DNA from: Moniliella sp. 'wahieum'
Lineage: Eukaryota; Basidiomycota; Moniliellomycetes; Moniliellales; Moniliellaceae
Direction of reading: 5' to 3'
NCBI GenBank assembly: GCA_003971905.1
Contig: RSEE01000005.1
Coordinates: 434,001 to 498,000 of the forward strand
Length of the DNA stretch: 64,000 bases
Below the pieces are notes generated by a model. The model saw only the letters and a list, made by a program, of their open reading frames with translations. It did not search any database and was not told the origin of the DNA. This document shows, piece by piece, positions 1 through 11,744 of the stretch. Position 1 is the stretch's first letter. Each line of letters starts with the position of its first letter. Both the position numbers and the translations under genes were made by a program.

Positions 1-1658
1 TCGACGAGCGCCACCTCTTCGTCGCGTTGTCTTTGGTTGGCCTCGTCTTCGTCTTCCACATCAAACTCGCCTTCCGTTCTTCGTATTCCATGTTCTCCTC
101 CAACTCTTCAAACCCAGGCATACGCCGACCAATTTTCTCGCTCGGCACCGACCAAAGATGAATGTCGCCATTCTTGCTGAGACTCGCCATGGCCGCCCGG
201 GCCGGGTGCCAATCCACATCGACCAACGCGTCCTTCGGACCGTCAATCGTCTTGTTCAGCCGACCTAATACCCGCTCCCACACATACACACTGTGCTTCT
301 CCCCATTCGCCGCACCGGCATAAATGTACTCCCCGTCCGCACTCAACCCAATCCCGTTCCATTTGGTACGGCCAATCTGGTCTTGAAACGAGTACTTGGC
401 CTGCACCTCAAATTGTTTCGCCTCGCCTTCCGTCGCCTCGTCCGCAAGGCCAGAAGAAGCAGGGGCCCGATGGAAATCTACCACCTTGATCCGACGGTCG
501 TTCCCATTGGCGACCAACAAGCTAGAGGGGCAGGCAGGTCGGGGCAGGTCGGGGGCAGGGATGGGGAGGGAGGGCAGGGATGAGTTAGTGGTGGGTTCCG
601 ATTACAAAGGGTCGAGGATCCTATACGCACCCATATCCTGCATGGTAGACCAATTGGCGCACAGCCGATGTACCAAAAATCGAAGGGTCCGACTGGACCA
701 GCGAACGGGTTGCCACACTGTACACGTCCATCCCCCCCTTTGTGTCCCCACCACGATGTAGGCCGAACTGGCAGGACCAGAGCTAGAACTAGTGCCAGGG
801 CCAGGGGTGGCGGCCGAAGGCGACGAGGTCGTGTGCCCGGGCACAACCACAAAACAGGCCGATGCCACCGCGTGGTTCTTGCTCGCGGGGTCACTTGACG
901 ATTCCCCACCCACTTCCACAGCCTAGGGGGCAGTGGGCGCACGACTGGCTTGGACCAAGGTCCGGGGGGACTCGGGGTTGTTGGTGATTCGGACGGCAAC
1001 GGGGGTAGGATCCGGGTGCGGGTTACTTGGAATCGAGGTTGCACGTCACCAAAACGGCCTCTTGCGAAGCAGAGAGAACAACAAGCAGGATCGAGCTGCG
1101 AAGGTGAGGGCACCCACAAAGTCAGAAACCAACCTAACTAAGCCAAACAAAACAAAACCAAACGCGCGCGTAAGGGAGATAGGACCCTCAAGGACGGTAC
1201 AAGGTACGAGGGAAGGAAACGAACGAGTTAGTAGGGTCAAATTCGACGGACTGGACCGGCCCGTCGAATCGGATGACACGGGAGGTTTCGTCAGCTTGGG
1301 GGTGCAGGTCCCACAGGATGACCGAGTGGTCCGTCGAGGCCGAGGCGAGAAATCGGTTGCAGCGGGACCAAGCGAGGGAAGTGATGGGGCCCGCATGGCC
1401 TTCGAGCCAACGCAAAATTCCCGAAGTAGGCGGGTCCCAAATGGTCACCACCCCGTCCACCCGACCCGCTGCGAGGTAGGACCCAGCAAAGAGAAGCGAC
1501 TCGGACTGATCGCCTGCGCTGGCACTGCGGTTGAAGCGCACACACGTGGCATGCGCGTTGCGTAGCACGCGCTCCACATTGTCGGGGTGTCGTGCGCAAA
1601 GGGGTCTGAGAGGGGCGGTCAGGGCGTGTGCACCGTGTCTCCCGCTACGAGGAGCCAT
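1..1658 (-). CDS. SWD1: COMPASS subunit Swd1/RbBP5-like WD40 protein (3' end outside window)
   Basis: Swd1 (RbBP5 in animals) is a WD40 scaffold of the Set1/COMPASS histone H3K4 methyltransferase in the nucleus. The ATG at 1658 is followed by an N-terminus with HPDNVERVL and a first blade containing GVVTIWD. A second blade contains SLAWSRCNRFLASASTDHS and VILWDL. Towards the left edge the protein reads LVDVDWHPARAAMASLS, then the acidic EEREGEFDVEDEDE. The latter matches the Ash2L/Bre2-binding acidic box that follows the propeller in this family. An intron fits at 630..522 (GTGCGT donor, CTAAC branch, CTAG acceptor). At least three single-base frame changes (near 1035, 925 and 735) interrupt otherwise conserved protein; I read them as assembly errors. 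The stop codon lies beyond base 1. Known: family and complex. Inferred: function in this organism. Confidence 0.88.
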
Positions 1659-1991
1659 GGGGGGGGGGGGGGGGCGTACTCTGGAGCAGCGCGTTCATCG
1701 CCCTGCGAGCGGACGGGGCGGAGGCGGCGAGGGAGGAGGAGGGTGGGGCGCGTTCTTCGCTGACGCCTGGGGTCGTGCGTGTGGACGCGCAGGATTGAAA
1801 GTTGAAAAGGAGTCACGAGTACCGCCCTGGTGAACGATTGGCAACCCTACGCGAAGAGCACACGACAGCCCGCCCATCTGATCGACGGCTACGCGCTGTT
1901 GCTGGCCAGCAAGTCCGAGCCAAGCGACCTTCTCGCTCGCTGACTGCGAAGCGGCTGGTTCCCCCTTCTCTCTCTCTCTCTCCCACCCGTT
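1659..1991. promoter_or_regulatory. Divergent SWD1/PET8 promoter with poly-C at the SWD1 start
   Basis: This 333-bp interval separates two outward-facing start codons. A run of 16 G (1659-1674) means that SWD1's ATG is directly preceded by 16 C on its own strand. A CT-rich stretch lies just upstream of the PET8 start (about 1965-1985). No TATA box is obvious. Confidence 0.6.
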
Positions 1992-3130
1992 ATGTCCACC
2001 GCGTCGGCCGAGCCCTTGCCCTCGCCCTCGCCCGCCGCCCCTGGCCCGCCGCCCACCAAGCCTGCGCCGCGCTTCCTCACCGCGCTGCTGGCAGGGGCCG
2101 GCGCAGGCTTGAGCGTCGACCTGCTCTTCTACCCCCATTGATACCATCAAAACCCGCCTGCAGGCCGCCCAGGGATTTTGGGCTGCCGGCGGGTTCCGCG
2201 GGATCTACAAGGGCGTTAGTTCGGTCGCGGTCGGATCGGCTCCTGGAGGTACGCTCCTCCTCCCCCTTCTCCTTCTCCTTCCCCTCTCCCTCTCCTCTCC
2301 CTCTCCCTATCCTTCCCTTTCCTCTTTTTTTGCTTGCTTGCTTGGCACCCCTCGCCTCGTGACACGGTAGCTAACCCACATGGGGTGCACCCCAGCCGCC
2401 ACGTTCTTTGTCACGTACGAATCGATGAAACCGATCTTCTTGCGTGCGTTCGGTGGTTCCCATGGCGCGGCCGCTACCGACAAGGACAGCCTAGCTGCCG
2501 CACTGTCGCACATGGCCGCCGCCAGCACGGGTGAAACGGCAGCTTGCTTGATTCGTGTCCCGACCGAAGTGATCAAGTCGCGCTTGCAAACGTTATCCTA
2601 CGGGCATGGGGCAGGGGTTTGGACGGCAGTCAAGGCCGTGTACGCCGAAGCGGTGCCGGCGGTGGACTCCGCGGGTTTTTACCGGGTTTGCAAGTACCGT
2701 TGGACGTGAGATCCATTTACCTGCATCCAGTTCCCGCTGTACGAGTGGTTGCGCTACCAAGCTACTCTTAAAGCTCGTGCGCAGGGAGGGGACAGGGCCA
2801 AGGAGGCGTTGCCCGCTGCACACCATGTCGCGCTGGCAGGCTCGGTCGCCGGTGCCGTATCGGCGGCGCTGACGACGCCATTGGATGTGGCCAAGACACG
2901 CATCATGCTCCATCGTCGTGCGGGGGGCACGAAGGCGCCTGCCTCGCCCGAAGAGGCGAGGGGGTCAACCTCCGTGTTGGACCGACGTTGGTGCATGTGT
3001 GGCGCACCGAAGGTACCGCCGCCTTGTGGTCGGGCGTGGTGCCACGCACCATTTGGATCGGACTGGGCGGGCCGTGTTCTTGGGTTCGTTTGATTTGGGC
3101 GTACGACTGATCCAACCGGAAGCTGCCTAA
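1992..3130 (+). CDS. PET8: Mitochondrial S-adenosylmethionine carrier (Pet8/SLC25A26)
   Basis: Pet8 imports S-adenosylmethionine into the mitochondrial matrix in exchange for S-adenosylhomocysteine. The protein has the three carrier repeats, with signatures DTIKTRLQ (about 2138), VPTEVIKSR (about 2556) and PLDVAKTRI (about 2878). SAM-carrier-specific stretches are also present: [37 protein letters not shown] and the C-terminal [12 protein letters not shown]. The ATG at 1992 opens a short Pro/Ala-rich leader before [12 protein letters not shown]. An intron runs 2249..2395 and restores APG-AATFF. About six one- or two-base frame changes (for example an extra C near 2133 and a short G run near 2690) disrupt the frame without loss of conserved protein. 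Such a density could mean a pseudogene, but the same pattern occurs in neighbouring essential genes. Confidence 0.9.
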
Positions 3131-4142
3131 AAAGACCCAGGGGCCCATCCGACCCGGAGTACATTCAGCGAGTCCATTGTACCACGTACCACGTACCAAG
3201 TAAGCTTAATCCTGGCATTCATGGCATCAACCACAAGTTGTCATCCCCCTCCTTGTTTCTTCTTTCTTTTAGTTGGGCTAGCTTTGGTAGTAGCTCCTTC
3301 ACAAAATCATATACTCTTTCTAACTCCTGTATCTTTCCGCCTTCTCCTCGCTCTCCCCATTTCCTTCCTGCCTTCCTTCGGCTCTCGACTCGACTGGTGA
3401 TGCTTCATTCTGGTTCGTGTCGCATCAACGTGGTCGCCTGCTTGCCTAACTCTGACTTTTGAACCCCGCGGCTCGAAGTAGTCGGGGAACACGTATCGCT
3501 TCCCAATACAAAGCGCATCTCCGTCAATATTCAATCTCGAGGAGAACGGAGGGGGAAGGATGAGGTGGTGCGCCAGACTTCGTGCTGCACTTCGAGGTAG
3601 GAGGACGAATACGTCGAACGTCCAACGCACGACCTCTATGGACCTCGAGAGACCGGACACTGGTTAACGAGGATGGTTGATGCATTGATGTGTTAATGAG
3701 GCTAAACGTTAAACGTTAATGAGGCATGGCGCACTTGCACCGATCCGACTGGCCAGCGCTAAAAGCCTTGGGGAGTTTTGTCTCGGGCACGCGAAGCTTC
3801 CGACCGCAGGGCACTGCCCCCGTGCCTGCGTGGCCTCTGCGCCCGCGTGCGTCCGCCCCGGGAGCCCGCAGGGGCTGCTGTGCGGCGAGCGCTGTCGGGG
3901 GCTATGACAGTGGGCCGGCAGGCTGCGACAGCTGCGGTCGATGATCGGTGATCAATGACGTGCGTTGCCACCTGTCCGTCCGGCTGGCTGTGCGCACTGC
4001 GCCAGTGTGGGCTGCCGGGCGCTGCTGCTGAGCGCTGAGCTGCGCACAGGCCATGCGCCCCCCGCCGCCATTCCGTCCCATATAAGCGTGCTCGCCGGCC
4101 GCTTGCCACCCACCGCACCCATCCCCCCCATCGCATTCCACC
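3131..4142. other. Intergenic region, PET8 3' side and TAL1 promoter
   Basis: No gene is seen. The left part holds a small tandem repeat of GTACCAC (3174-3200) and a T/C-rich stretch (3238-3370). An AT-rich patch with repeated AACGTTA lies at 3695-3725. The right part is GC-rich and carries the TAL1 core promoter. Confidence 0.6.
4079..4086 (+). promoter_or_regulatory. TATA box of TAL1
   Basis: CATATAAG lies about 57 bp upstream of the TAL1 ATG, followed by a C-rich leader that ends CACCATG. Position and orientation fit a TATA element with a short 5' UTR. This is inferred from sequence only. Confidence 0.5.
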
Positions 4143-5229
4143 ATGACCACGGCGCTCGACAGCCTCAAGCAGTTCACCACCGTCGTCTCGGACTCGGGCG
4201 ACTTTGAGAGCATTGCCCAGTACAAGCCCCAGGACGCAACCACCAACCCGTCGCTGATCCTTGCCGCGGTTAAGCAGGAGAAGTATGCCAAGCTTATCAA
4301 GCCCGCCGTCGACTATGCCAAGAGCAAGGTATGTACTTTCTCGCTGCCTTTCTGCCATTCTGCACCTCTTGGCCTTGGGAGCTTAGGTGCTTGCTGGTTG
4401 GTGGTCCCGTTTCGTTGACACGTGTGTGTTCCCTTTTTCTCTCCCAGGCTAGCACCAAGGAGGAGGTGATTGCGCTGGCTCAGGACCGCTTGCTGGTCGA
4501 GTTCGGCCAGGAAATCCTGAAGCTCATCCCTGGCCGCGTGTCGACGGAGGTGGATGCGTCCCTCTCGTTTGACACGCAGGGCACAATCAAGAAGGCGCTC
4601 CAGATTATTAAGCTCTACGAGGAGATGGTATTAGCAAGGAACGTGTGTTGATCAAGATTGCCTCGACGTTTGATGGCATCCAGGCCGCCCGCATTCTCGA
4701 GAAGGAGCATGGCATCCACTGCAACCTGACGCTGCTCTTTGGCTTTGGTCAGGCTGTGGCTTGTGCTGAGGCTGGCGTCACGCTCATTTCCCCCTTTGTC
4801 GGACGGATCTTGGACTGGTACAAGGCGGCGACGGGCAAGGAGTATGCCGCGGCCGACGACCCGGGTGTTGCTTCGGTTAAGAAGATTTACACCTACTACA
4901 AGCAGCACGGGTACAAGACGGTTGTCATGGGTGCCTCGTTCCGCAACACGGGCGAGATTGAGGAATTGGCCGGAGTGGACTTCCTCACGATTGCGCCCAA
5001 GCTCTTGGAACAGCTCAAGAGCTCCACGACACCGCTCCAACGCAAGTTGTCGCCCGAGACGGCCAAGGCGGCCGAGGCGATCCCCAAGGTTTCCTTCATC
5101 GATGATCGCCCCGCGTTTGAACTGGCCCTGTTTGAGGACCAGATGGCGTTTGACAAGCTCTATGGCGGCATTCGTGGCTTTGCCAATGACACCAAGACGT
5201 TGCAGGGCTTGATCGCTGCTGCCCTCTAG
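4143..5229 (+). CDS. TAL1: Transaldolase
   Basis: Transaldolase moves a dihydroxyacetone unit between sugar phosphates in the non-oxidative pentose phosphate pathway (cytosol). Exon 1 (4143..4328) carries the signature [10 protein letters not shown]. The intron runs 4329..4447 (GTATGT donor, CCCAG acceptor). Exon 2 contains VDASLSFDT, the Schiff-base lysine in LIKIAST, the strongly conserved [14 protein letters not shown] and [11 protein letters not shown]. The expected length is about 322 residues, as in the family. There is one flaw near 4629: the frame breaks after YEEM, where every transaldolase continues G-(I/V)-(S/P)-K. One missing G in a GGG run explains this exactly, so the gene is almost certainly intact and the base call wrong. 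Confidence 0.97.
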
Positions 5230-5279
5230 GTCGGCAAAGTGGAGGGGCTCATGATCGCTTTTCATCTGCTTTCTCCCCT

Positions 5280-5326
5280 CCTCACCCCCTCTCCTCTCCT
5301 CTCCCTCTCCCTCTCCCTCTCCCATT
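5280..5326. repeat. CT-rich microsatellite
   Basis: About eight imperfect units of CTCTCC lie in the likely TAL1 3' UTR. Confidence 0.8.
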
Positions 5327-6381
5327 GGTGGGGCTCGTATTGCATGACGGTTCTTATTCCTGTACTTCGTTTGGTGTGTAGTTCTACTTGTTCCGTATTG
5401 AGATGGAGGCCAGTGTGTGATTCATGTGATGTGAGCGAACTGGAAGAGGAACACAACGTTCAACATGGAATGTGTGTAGCAAGTGAAGATGGGTTGGGAC
5501 TATATACCAAGAGGGGGTAGGAGTTTGGGGCTTTGGGGGCTATAGCGGTGCCAGCGGCCCCGGGCGATGCGATTTGTCATGACAACCCCGTCTGAGCTCT
5601 GAATCTGATGGCGGCCGAAAAGGGGCCAGCCCAGCGAGTCCAGGCTGCCAGCCCTCTGATTCGTCGAGCAAGGGGGCGGGACCGACCAGACGTACTAAGG
5701 CTTCGTGCCGAAACGCGAGTGTTGTACCAACCAGGTGTCGTCCCTCTGCCTTTTTCCTAGCGGTTAGCTCCGACCCTGTCGAGGTCCAGTGATTGAGGCT
5801 GGTGGTGAGACTGGGCGTAGAGCAATCGTACCAAGACAATGGGTACTAATTGCTCGCTTGTCTCCAAAATGGTACGGATTGCAAAGAACACTTGAGACTA
5901 CTAATCGGGCAGGATTCTCTTCCCTCTTTAGCTACCTGTCAAACTAACCTACTACCTATACTCCATCCTGGGCGCTAGCATCCCACTATGGTTCACCGCT
6001 CTTTGTCCGTTCGGACCATGGGGTGCGGAGGGCGTATGATCTCGAATTCCACACTGCCCCACATGGGAGCGCACACAGCGGAGTGGTCCCCCTGTTCCGT
6101 AGGGCCAGGTGGGTAGAGGAGAAGATACGGAGGCAGAGGCAGAGCTAGAGGAAGAGGCAGAGAGAGGGGCTGATCAAACAAACGAACGCGCTCGCTTGCC
6201 TGACTGGGAAACCGATCAACGTATGCAAGCGGAAGGAGACCCAGGAGCAGGGACCCCATCACAGCCCACACCCCGTGCACCCCAAACCAGGCCAGCCAAC
6301 CCAGGCCGCGCTCCACCACAGGACAAGACCTAGCCCGCTGCCCCTCCTGTCCCATCCAGGAGCCGTAGCAGACAGAGGAGA

Positions 6382-6413
6382 AACAAGATCAACAAGATCA
6401 ACAAGATCAACAG
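6382..6413. repeat. 9-bp tandem repeat
   Basis: AACAAGATC is repeated a little over three times, about 100 bp downstream of the PBP1 stop. Confidence 0.85.
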
Positions 6414-6508
6414 GATTCCTTCCTCACCTGCTTCCTCCCTCTCCCGCGTCAGCCAAGCGAGGCGTCCCTTCCCCGTCATTCTGCCTTCGCCCCCGCTCCC
6501 GCCCCTGC

Positions 6509-9500
6509 TCACTCTTTGTCCTCCCCCCCCTTGCCCGGCCGAGGAGGGGCCGATGCGGCGCCCAGAGCCGGTGCAGCACCGGCCGCAGCCGAAGCCGGGC
6601 GGGGCGACGTGGCTTGATGGTTGCGCGGACGGTGGTGGTCGCCCTTATGGTGGCGCACATGGTGTTGGTGACGTCCATGGTGGGAAGGAGGCGGCATGGG
6701 CGATCCCATTGGCGGCGGCATGCCCGGGGCCACCATGGGGACCGGCGCAAACTGCGCAAACCCGCTCGGGCAAACCCAGGCGGCGGAGGCGGCATCCCAG
6801 GCACAAAGCCGTGCGGGGCAGGCATGTGCATCGACCCCATCGTTGGCGGCGCACCAGGGCCGGCGGGGAAGCCGTACATTCCCTGGCCTTGATGCGCCCA
6901 AAACATCGCCCCAGGAGGCAGGTACACGTACGGTTGACCTGGCTGGCCGGGCTGAGCAGCGCCTTGCGCCGCCGTAGCGGCTGGACCCGGCGACGCCCCA
7001 GGACCCATCTGACCCGGCATCATCGCCCCACCGGGCATGACAAATGGCATGGGCATTGGACCCATAGGCTGGCCGGGAGTCGGACCAGCGGGACCGGCGG
7101 GACCGGCGGGACCGCCAGGCCCAGCCCCAGCCGTACCTGGGGTAGCAGGCATCCCGCCGTTGCCCACCGCCGACAAAGCCGGTGTGACCACTGGCGACTT
7201 TCCCCCGCGTGGCGTCGCACCCGGACGAGGGGAAGGCATGGTAGCCGCCTGCATCGGGGGCGATGCAAACGCCAGCGAGGGCGTTCCAAACGGCAACGAT
7301 GGCGACAGCCCCGGCTTGGCTGCAGGCCCTGCCATACCGGGCACCATTGCCATCCCGGCGCCTGGTGCCAGCGGCGCAGGCATCCCCGGACCAATGGGGC
7401 GGGGGCAGGGCTCGACGGCATAGCCATCATTGCACCCCCGGCAGGGCCGGGCGGAGGGGCAAAGATGAGACGGAAGGAGCGACCATGGTAAGGCCAGGCA
7501 GGGTCGACCGTCTCGGGAGCCTCGCGCTCCGTGTTGGTCGCGTATGGAAAAGAGCGACTGCACCGGCTCCTTGCTCTCTTGCACGACGGGAACCTTGTTG
7601 CCAAAGAAGGGGTTGAATGGCTTGCCCCCGCCTGTCGTTGCCATCGTCGAACTGCTAGGCGACGGGTGGACGTTCCAGCGGGAGCAGCAGCCTTGACAGC
7701 CGCTGCCCCGTCCCCACTAACATGCGCGGCAGGAACAAATGCCTTGCCTGGAGTAAAGACTGGGGCCGCGCTGTTGAGCGGCTTAAATTCGGCTGCCTTG
7801 GCAGACAACTTGGGCGTGGCACCCTTATTGGGCGCGGCACTCGCAGCTGCCGCGGCGGCGGCAGCAGCCGATTTGGCAGGGTTAAACGGAGGAATCTGGG
7901 CCGTAGTAAGCTTGGCAACAAAGCTCTCCTTGGACGAGGCCGTGGTTGGGGCAGGCGTAGGGGCCGGAGTGGGCTTCAAGTCCTTGGGGAGGTAGTAGTA
8001 GCACCAGACGAAGACGCCGCCAAAGGTTTAGCAGCCTTCTCCTTCTCAACCTTATCCTTGTCATTCTTGTCCCCGTCTTTCTTGTGGGCCGCCCAGACAG
8101 AAATGTCTTCCGGGACGGGGCTCTTGAGACTAAACTTGTTGCTCCACTCGCGCAGCGACAAGATCTCCCGATCCTTTTCCGTTGCGTCTTGGTCCGTTCC
8201 AGTTTGTTGATCCGCACCTGCTCCGTCTCAACAAACTTGGCCATCGATGTTTGATACTGCTTCAAGTTCGAGCGCTTGCTCTCCTCTGCCTTGGCAGAGG
8301 TGTCGGGCGGAGCCGAAGGCCGCGGTGCATGTTCTTTTTCTCCCTGGGACCGTGCCAGTACCGCCTGGTTCACGGCCGCAATCGTCTTGGCCTTGTCAGA
8401 GTTGGCGGCAGGCGCATCGGCAGACGCACTGGCCGGGGACGTGGAGTCGGGCGTTGAGGTGGGCTTTTCTTGTTGCGGTGTTTGCACTTGCGGCTGCTTT
8501 TTGCGCAGGTTGGGAGGCAGGTACACCCCCTCGTTGCTCTTCGGCGGTGCGGTAGCGGCAGTATCTTTGCTGGGCTGCTCGCGCACCACTGCGCCGTACT
8601 TTTCTTCCTCGTCATCCTGCTGGGATCCAGTGGATCCCACGTTCTTCCGCACGATGCTGGTCATCCGTAACCTCGTTCATAATCTGGTCAGCCAGGCGTT
8701 GAGCCTCCTTGGCACGTTTGTTAAAGTCGGCGCCGGTACGGTCAAGCTTGACAGTGTAAATGTCCTCGTTGTAATCCGACTTGATCCCAAATTTGGCTTC
8801 GTTCGTCGCAAACTGGTCCCAGCCACCGGCCTTGGTGGTACGGCCAAAGGTGACATTGTCCAAGTTCCCACCCCCACCACGGGACGAGATCGGGGCGGAG
8901 CCCGAAGGGCTCAGCTCATCCCCGGCCCAGTCACCAGCATCCCACCGCTGCAACATGCGCTCCGCGCCCGGCACCTCGCGTCCCGAGATCTGGGTGTCGG
9001 TCTGGAACGCGGCCGCGTTCTTGTCGCGCAGCGAGCCCTGCGGGGTCGAAGCACCCCCGTCAACAGCAGGCTCAGCAAGACGACACCTCCTCCGCCTGGA
9101 GGTATTGGAGGTCTGTGGCTGCAATCTCGTGCTTTTCCACAGGCCCCGTGGCACAAGCAGTTTCACTGGACGAGCCAGGGACGAGGTCCGGAAGGCGGTA
9201 GGCCATCAACAGCGTTGTCACGAGGCCACCCGTGGACGCAGGTTTGGCCGAGTCGAGCACACCAACGTAGCGCCCTTGGGTCGTGTGCGCCACAACCCGT
9301 GTGCCCTACGGTGAAGAAGACATGAAAGAAGAAGAAAAGGTTAGCCAACACTGGGACAGGGCAGTGGAGAGGCAGACGCACAATCAGGGCACCCATAAGC
9401 GAGTGGAGCGAAGGGGGCTCGCGTGCCGCGGAGGTGGATGCGGGGGCAGCAGCAGGAGCGGCGGCCGGAGCTGAAGCGGGGCGGGAGGGGGGCGGGAGCG

Positions 9501-9677
9501 GGAGTGGGTGTAGGGGGAGGCGGGGGAGGAGGTGGGGAGGGGTTTGGCGGCGGCAGAGCGGATGGGGGGCGTGGCAGCAGGCGAAGCGAGGGAGCCGCCG
9601 CCGCTGGCAGGGCGGGAGGAGGGCTGGTTGCGGGGGGCGGCGGCGCGCTGGGCAAAGGTGCTGCCAGGCACGATCAT
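6509..9677 (-). CDS. PBP1: Ataxin-2/Pbp1-like poly(A)-binding-protein-binding protein
   Basis: Pbp1 binds poly(A)-binding protein and acts in mRNA polyadenylation, stress granules and TORC1 control. Order of parts: a Pro/Ser-rich N-terminus (ATG 9677, tentative), then an intron ending at about 9310 (acceptor CCGTAG). Next is an Lsm-type core reading RVVAHTTQGRYVGVLDS. An LsmAD domain follows, with FQTDTQISG and GWDQFATNEAKFGIKSDYNE (about 9020-8730). Further on are VYLPPNLRKK, the helical SLREWSNKFSLKSPVPEDI, and a PAM2-like motif KLSAKAAEFKPLN (7777-7811) that should contact the MLLE domain of Pab1. After an alanine run comes KPFNPFFG. The C-terminal 300 residues are Gly/Pro/Met-rich, of prion-like composition. 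At least five single-base frame changes occur, mostly in homopolymers. Start and exact introns are uncertain; the family call is firm because of the LsmAD plus PAM2 pair. Confidence 0.88.
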
Positions 9678-11175
9678 GGACGAGCGGGCGGGGGAGCCAG
9701 CGGAGGTGGCGGCGGGGGGCGACGGCGGCCCAGCGGCTGGGGTGCCGGTGGGCGGGGTGGGGGTGGGGGTGGGGGGGCGGCGGGGGAGGCGGGGTGCGGG
9801 TGCGGGTGCGGCTTGCGGGCGCCGCCTCGGCCGCGCGGTGCGACGGCAGGCATCGTGTGGGAGGTGGTGGGGCGGCCAGCCGGCGGGGCAGCGCCGCCCA
9901 GCCCAAGCCCAAGCCCAAGCCCAGGCCAGGCTGCCCGCAGCCGCTGCGGCCGCCGCCGACCGGTGACCGCCTGTGCCCCCGTGCCTGCCCGCCGCCGCCC
10001 ACCCGGAGCATGACGCGTGAGCCCCCACGCCCCCACACAGGCCAGCTGCCGTGCCCCTGCCCCGCCCGCCGGCACTGCTGGGGTGCCGCCCCGGCCCAGC
10101 TGGGCCTCGCGGTGCGGCACTGGCCCCTGCGGGCGACGCGGGGGCAGCATGGCGCCCATGTAGTCAGCCTGTCTCAGTGCGGTCGGCGGGTCTGCGGCGT
10201 CGGGCGGGGGGTCGCTGTGGGACAGGAGGGGGCGGACGCGTGCTGGGGCAGTGCCGCGCTGTGCCCCCTGCCGCCGCACACGCACGGCTGCATCGCATTG
10301 CCGCTCACAGCGGAGCGGCCGATGGGTGCGGGCAGCCGCGGGCTATTCCGCCTCCTCCCACCCCGCCCCCTGCCAGTCCCACCCGGCGCTCCTGCCACCG
10401 CCCCTGTTGCTCGCAAGCACTGCCGGCCGGGCCTCTTGTGGATCGGGTACGTTGCGCGTCTCTGGGATGGGGACGAATGACGAACACTTGGAGTTGTCCT
10501 GCGCTGCCCTCTCTCGGGCGGCAGCGCTGGGGCCGAAGGAAGGCACAGCCCAGCCGCCCCTCCGCTGGGCTGGGCGCGGCTGGGCTGGGCAGTCCCATGG
10601 CGAGTTGCACTACACTTGACCTGACACGGCGCTGGTTTGCTGCTGACCGGCATCCAGCTAGCTAGCACCCCATTCGAATCAGGTGGCTGGAGCACTGACA
10701 TGACTCTCTACGCCTTTGTCTGGGCCAGGTGCAGGCCGAACGTTGGACATTGGAACGCGCTCCGATCGCAGAAAAGCCCAACTCGGAACGCGAGGGCGTG
10801 AGACAAAATGCAAATGGATAGACTTGCCTGCCGTTCTCGGCGTTCATCCTCCCCCACACCCCCTTCGCTCGAGTGCAAAGACAAGAAAGCGAAGGCGCGA
10901 GGCGGTGTGGAGATAGGCTGCACTGGTCAGCCAGCACACGACAGACGCAAACCCAGACAGGCTGGACCACCTGCCACCTGCCTCGATGGGCTTGCACCGA
11001 TCCCGCACGGAGATCTGACCCTCGTTCGCCTTCATCGATGCAGTAGTGTACGTAATCCCGCTTCTTGAACGTTGCACGCCGCGAAATTCCGCTCCGGGGT
11101 ATTTTGATTTGGTGCTGATGATAAACGTCAAGCACCAGTGCCCCCTTCGTCCTCCTCTGTATTCCATCCCCACCA
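9678..11175. other. Intergenic region between divergent PBP1 and the Rdx gene
   Basis: Very GC-rich left part (9678-10620) with long open frames in all directions, caused by base composition rather than coding. A TGGGC-rich patch lies at 10560-10600. No gene supported. Confidence 0.55.
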
Positions 11176-11744
11176 ATGGCCGAGTCGTGCGAGACGTGCT
11201 GTGCTCCGGCGCCGCCCAAGCAGAGCGGGGCCGAGGATGCGCTGGACAGCAGCACGTTTGTCTGTCCTGTTCTGCCTGGCAGCCAGCCCGGGCCGAGCGT
11301 GGTGATCGAGTACTGCGATCGGTGTCGATGGCAGCCGCGTGCGAGTTGGGTACAAACCGAGTTGTTGTTGACGTTTGCGCTGCCGCGACCGGGCCAAACT
11401 CAGGTCGCCTCCAAGGCCAGCGGAGGGGTCGGTCTCCGCTCCATCACCCTGATCCCCCTGGTGGAAGAGGCGACGGCAGGACGGTTCCGTGTGTGGGTTG
11501 TACCAGCCGCCTTCCCAGCCCGCATGCGCCAGCTTGGTCTGGGACCGTAAGGTCGAAGGCGGCTTTCCTGAGCTCAAGCAACTCGTTCGTCTTTAACCCC
11601 CTTGCCGCTGCCTCGGAAGCGTCGGCTCCCTTGTACTGACCCGCTTCGCCCTGCGCTGGCTTGTCGAACCAGAAACAACGGATCCGCGATTTGATTGCGC
11701 CACACATGAGCTTAGGACACTCGGACAAGCCTTCGCACTCGTGA
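11176..11744 (+). CDS. SelW/Rdx-family thioredoxin-fold protein (Cys form)
   Basis: Rdx proteins (selenoproteins W, T, H and V and their Cys homologues) are small thioredoxin-fold redox proteins. The motif VVIEYCDRCRW carries the C-x-x-C pair; both are cysteine, so no selenocysteine is involved. It is followed by ASWVQTELLLTF, FRVWV and LVWDRKVEGGFPELKQL. The last exon supplies KQRIRDLIAPHMSLGHSDKP, the typical C-terminus. The intron is 11585..11672, with an unusual GTTCGT donor, a CTGAC branch and a CCAG acceptor. One single-base frame change sits near 11535, between FPARMRQ and LVWDRK. Expected size is about 159 residues. The N-terminus has extra cysteines (CETCC) before the core. The gene is transcribed away from PBP1 and towards the RasGEF. 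Cellular role in fungi is not established. Confidence 0.85.

Larger units (their letters stand above)
5230..6508. other. Intergenic region between convergent TAL1 and PBP1
   Basis: This is 1.28 kb with no supportable gene. It holds a CTCTCC-type microsatellite directly downstream of TAL1, a purine-rich stretch (6108-6170) and a 9-bp tandem repeat near the PBP1 stop. Open frames here are short or of random composition. Confidence 0.6.

Noticed and set aside
1992-3130. PET8 as a pseudogene
   Set aside because: The number of frame breaks is high, yet all three carrier motifs and the C-terminus are conserved and neighbouring essential genes show the same kind of break.
9423-10665. Several open frames of 150-350 codons in both directions
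   Set aside because: Extreme GC content removes stop codons; the products are Pro/Arg/Gly/Ala mixtures without domains. Only the PBP1 N-terminal frame is kept, tentatively.
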